Shown here: in pieces, positions 60,862-64,000 of the stretch | How the letters are laid out: each line of letters starts with the position of its first letter | Position numbering within the stretch: position 1 is the stretch's first letter | Assembly (NCBI GenBank): GCA_029747015.1 | Contig: JAKOGI010002768.1 | Coordinates: 18,501-82,500 of the forward strand | DNA from: Carnegiea gigantea | Taxonomy: Eukaryota > Streptophyta > Magnoliopsida > Caryophyllales > Cactaceae | Length of the DNA stretch: 64,000 nt | Direction: 5' to 3' | The notes under the pieces: generated by a model | The model's input: the letters and a program-made list of their open reading frames with translations, nothing else | What the model was told of the DNA's origin: nothing | The model's database searches: none | Made by a program: the position numbers and the translations under genes

Positions 60862-63800
60862 TGTAACACCCCTAGCTCCTAGGGCCAAAAAGCGTTATGT
60901 TTTCTTAACTTTCTACGTAAATTCTGGGACGAAACGGACAGAGTTTCCCCTGTAAACTGACCGTTTCCAGGCTATAAGCCTTACAATAAATCCCTGCAAT
61001 TTAACGGAAGCGCAAAACATTTAAAAGAAGCTCAACGGCCGCACGCCAAAGTTCATAACTCAACGAGCCACTCGCACGGAGTACGCCAACCAGATTAGTT
61101 CATGAACAAAGAAGAAACAAAAGATACAATTCAACGGTTCACACAACCGGAGTATTGGGGTTGACATTCCAAAACATAACTAACTTTAACCAAACGGCAT
61201 CTAACTGGCTAGATGGTTGGCTCATAAGGCCATACAGAGCGACTCATAAACAATATGCGTTACATGAATTTAGAATACCTGTTTACAAACATTTCAAACT
61301 AAGAATACATAACGTGGCTTCATTAAATACGTAAGATCCCCTCAAATGAATACAAACGACACCTTGCAAGCATGAACAGATTCTATCTTGACATAGCTTA
61401 TTCAACTTTTTCCTATTATAAAGAAAACCTGGGGAAAAGGGGAAAGAATAGTGGGATGAGCAACCACACGCTCAGTGAGTGTCCCCCAACCCCCTTTAAA
61501 CCAAAACCGTTGCAGGCAATAGTATCTTTAATAGTCACATATCACGTATTCATACTTTACGATCATATTAGGCATTCATAAAATTCTTATGGAAACATCA
61601 CTAACCATAAACTTCACTTTAGGCACTCAAACACATTTCTAGGTCTTTAAATAACCAAACTTTTTTACTACCAGGCAGTCAAACACTTAAACAAGGGACG
61701 AGGCTAAGCACAGAAACTTTCTTTTTCATAAACATAACTTTTTGGCATTTCATTCATATGGTATGCATAAGATACACACATTTCAAGTCTCAAGCAATTC
61801 TCATTCACAGGGTATGCAAGAAATATGCTCATAAGACTTACTTTTCATATTCGCATCTTACTTAGCACCTCATTCATAAGTTATACTTAGAACATGCACA
61901 TATCATACACAGGAAGCTTTCTTTCTTTTACCAAAAATGCTTCAGTTAGCCTCTTGAGGCTCATAAAAACTCTTCTCTTAGCCAGGCTCGTATTCTTTTA
62001 AAAGAATCTCTTTCATCTTGGTCTCATGATGACCCTTATAAACTTTCTTTCTGAAACACTTAAAAAGGCAAAATGCCAGCTGCTTTTCTTATTTAATAAG
62101 AAACTACTCTGGGTATAAGATCATCATAAAGTGCTGGTTGGGAGAGATCTACACTCAATCCCAGTGAGATTAAGTCACACTAAGCTCTCACTCCCGGGAT
62201 GGCAACTAACTTTGGACCTTAACCCTCGTCAGGGTCTCTAGGGATTACTCCCTAGGCTAGGGATTCCCCGTTCAAGCAGGTTCACTTCCATCTATTGTCC
62301 CTAAGCACTTATCTTAGCCATTTAAACTGGTCATAACGACTAGTAAGTTTGTTGCCTCTCACAGCGAAATCCTTTATCATGCAACTCACGCCTTTGTAAA
62401 ACTCTTTAGGATTCCCCCGTTCGAGCAGGTTTACTCCCAAAACTGTATTCATTTAGTTAAAATATGCCATCATGCACTAATATTTATGGCTACTATTATT
62501 TCAAAACATGAAATCCTTCTTTGAAAATCTTGCCCTTATGCACATAATGTAACTTAAGGACATGGAAGGAAAGGGGGGTCCGTATGTATTACATTCAAGC
62601 ACTTCATAATCAATTCATCACAATGAGCCATGCATGGCCTTGCAATCCATACGATTGCGGTTAATTTACAACCCAGACTCCCTCCTCACAAGCACGGTAC
62701 CACAAGAACCTCGAACTACTCATAGTTCTACCTCAAACCATCCAACTACCATCTCGGTTTTCAATTCGACAACCATAACATATTATCAAAAGGGGTCTTG
62801 TGAAATAGCTACATATAACTTACCGAGCAAGCAGCAACCGTCCTATAGCTCGTTAACACATACAGAAGCATAAATATATAGGTATATTTTGCATTAATTG
62901 AAATAAGGACTTAATTAACTGAAATAAACTCACAACACATGAAACTTAGTCTACATTCATGACCTGCGAATAGAAGGTAAGCATACCAAATTCATGCCAC
63001 TTTCACGCATAACTAATCAACTAATATTCAAAGTATAACCATCCAACTAAACATGCATTGGCTTAAAATGTTCTCAGGTCGTTTCAAAGGGTACTCTTAA
63101 GCATGAACTAGCTAGTTCAATGTGCGTCAATTTAAAGAATGCTTGTCATTCAAGGGTTACTTATAAACATGAACTAACTAAATTAGCCTGCTTCGATCTT
63201 AGGTGTTCTTGGTTCGTTTCAAACATTCATACATTGGAGTTAAGGGCTTAAACATGCTCACTTCATCATTCAAATATTATTTCGAAAGCTGTTTTATAAG
63301 CATAGTTCAACTAAATAGGCAAGCATCGATTCGAAGCGTTCATTCATTGTTTTGAAGTTACATTTCAAGTCTGATTGAGCTATTTCAGCATAATACGATT
63401 CTACACGTTCATTTATTATATCGAAATCATTATTCGAATCTAAATAAGTCATTTAAGCATAAGTCCTTTCAGGGTGTTCGTTTCTTTTCGAAGCTATTAA
63501 TCGAGCATGAATTGACTAAGTGTACACGGGTCGATTCTAGGCATTTATAGTCTATTACGACGTCATTGAACGAACATGATTTCGCTAAGCATACATATAA
63601 CGATTCTAAGCATTTAAAGTTTACTTCGAAGCTATCAAACGATCATGGGTCATTTATGGTTTACTTCGAACTTAATAAACGATTATGAATTAACTAAACA
63701 TACATTCGTCGTTTCTAAGCATTTATAATCTACTTCGAAGTTAGTTTTCAGGCATGAATTAACTAAATAGGTTCGAATCAAAGCTAAACATGCACCATTC

Positions 63801-64000
63801 ACTTCGAATTAAATCTTCAGGCATGAATTAACCAAATAGATTCGAATCAAAGCTAAACACGCATAATTCGCTTCGAATTCAATCTTCAGACATGAATTAA
63901 CTAAATAGATTCAAATCAAAACTAAACAGGCATAATTCACTTCGAATTAAATCTTCAGGCGTGAATTAACTAAATAGATTCGAATCAAAACTAAGCAGGT
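60862..64000 (-). repeat. Array LTR 5, cut by the window edge (subtype B)
   Basis: It begins TGTAACACCC and follows LTR 3 closely. At least four 69-bp copies are present (starts 63748, 63817, 63886 and 63955) before the window ends, so the array continues to the right. Confidence 0.85.

Larger units (their letters stand above)
27965..64000 (-). mobile_element. Tandem array of a LARD-like LTR element (unit ~6.9 kb), continues past right edge
   Basis: The same sequence recurs with landmark starts at 34772, 41643, 48457, 55389 and 61372 (steps of 6871, 6814, 6932 and 5983). Each unit resolves into an LTR of about 4.3 kb and an internal domain of about 2.5 kb. On the minus strand the LTR starts TGCAAGACCC after a polypurine tract and ends GGGTGTTACA before a TTGA spacer and a TGGTATCAGAGCA primer site. 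Adjacent internal domains share a single LTR. The sequence just before the LTR (ACGAAATTCTTTTAAGGGGG on the minus strand) resembles the 3' end of plant Tekay/Del-type Ty3/gypsy elements, from which it probably derives. No gag, protease, RT or integrase is found. Confidence 0.88.

Noticed and set aside
27965..64000. Large array considered as a simple satellite or as segmental gene duplication
   Set aside because: LTR termini, primer site and purine tract occur in the right order and spacing in nearly every unit, and no host gene is found in the unit.

Overview
This window is plant nuclear repeat DNA, most likely from a eudicot. It holds an integrated caulimovirid-like pararetrovirus, a decayed Ty1/copia retrotransposon and a 36-kb array of Ty3/gypsy-like LTR units. 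All three carry initiator-methionine tRNA primer-binding sites of the plant retroelement type. I find no convincing intact host gene, tRNA, rRNA or CRISPR array. The organism cannot be named from this sequence alone.

Region 1 (1-9735) is an endogenous pararetrovirus on the minus strand. A nearly complete but broken copy runs from a primer-binding site at 8983-8996 down to about 3080. Reading 5' to 3' on the minus strand, the order is coiled-coil/coat protein with a decayed zinc knuckle, movement protein, aspartic protease, reverse transcriptase, RNase H, then an unassigned C-terminal protein with a 283-codon open stretch. A second copy in the same orientation begins at a degenerate primer-binding site (1101-1114) and runs off the left edge. 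The two sites lie 7882 bp apart, about one caulimovirid genome, so these are head-to-tail tandem genomes. Coat protein ahead of movement protein suggests a cavemovirus/solendovirus-like lineage.

Region 2 (9736-13923) is a Ty1/copia element on the plus strand with 232/233-bp LTRs about 93% identical. Its gag has stops, the protease and front of the integrase are deleted, and a 480-codon RT/RNase H frame is still open but lacks one catalytic aspartate.

Region 3 (13924-27964) is AT-rich intergenic DNA made of old repeat debris: a degenerate ~265-bp repeat family, a candidate solo LTR (22408-23731), LTR-promoter-like remnants, a G/T/G homopolymer block, ~120-135-bp poly-T repeats and a ten-copy ~61-bp tandem repeat.

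Region 4 (27965-64000) is one tandem array of a ~6.9-kb unit, all on the minus strand, continuing past the right edge. Each unit is a ~4.3-kb LTR plus a ~2.5-kb internal domain without recognisable gag or pol. The LTR is bounded by TG...CA with imperfect terminal inverted repeats, an adjoining primer-binding site and a polypurine tract. Neighbouring units share LTRs (LTR-INT-LTR-INT...), as expected from unequal recombination of a non-autonomous LARD-like element. At least two sequence subtypes (A and B) are interleaved, and several units are mosaics. Junctions, deletions and a 117-bp duplication record repeated exchange. No genes cooperate here; the window records parasitic elements and recombination between them.
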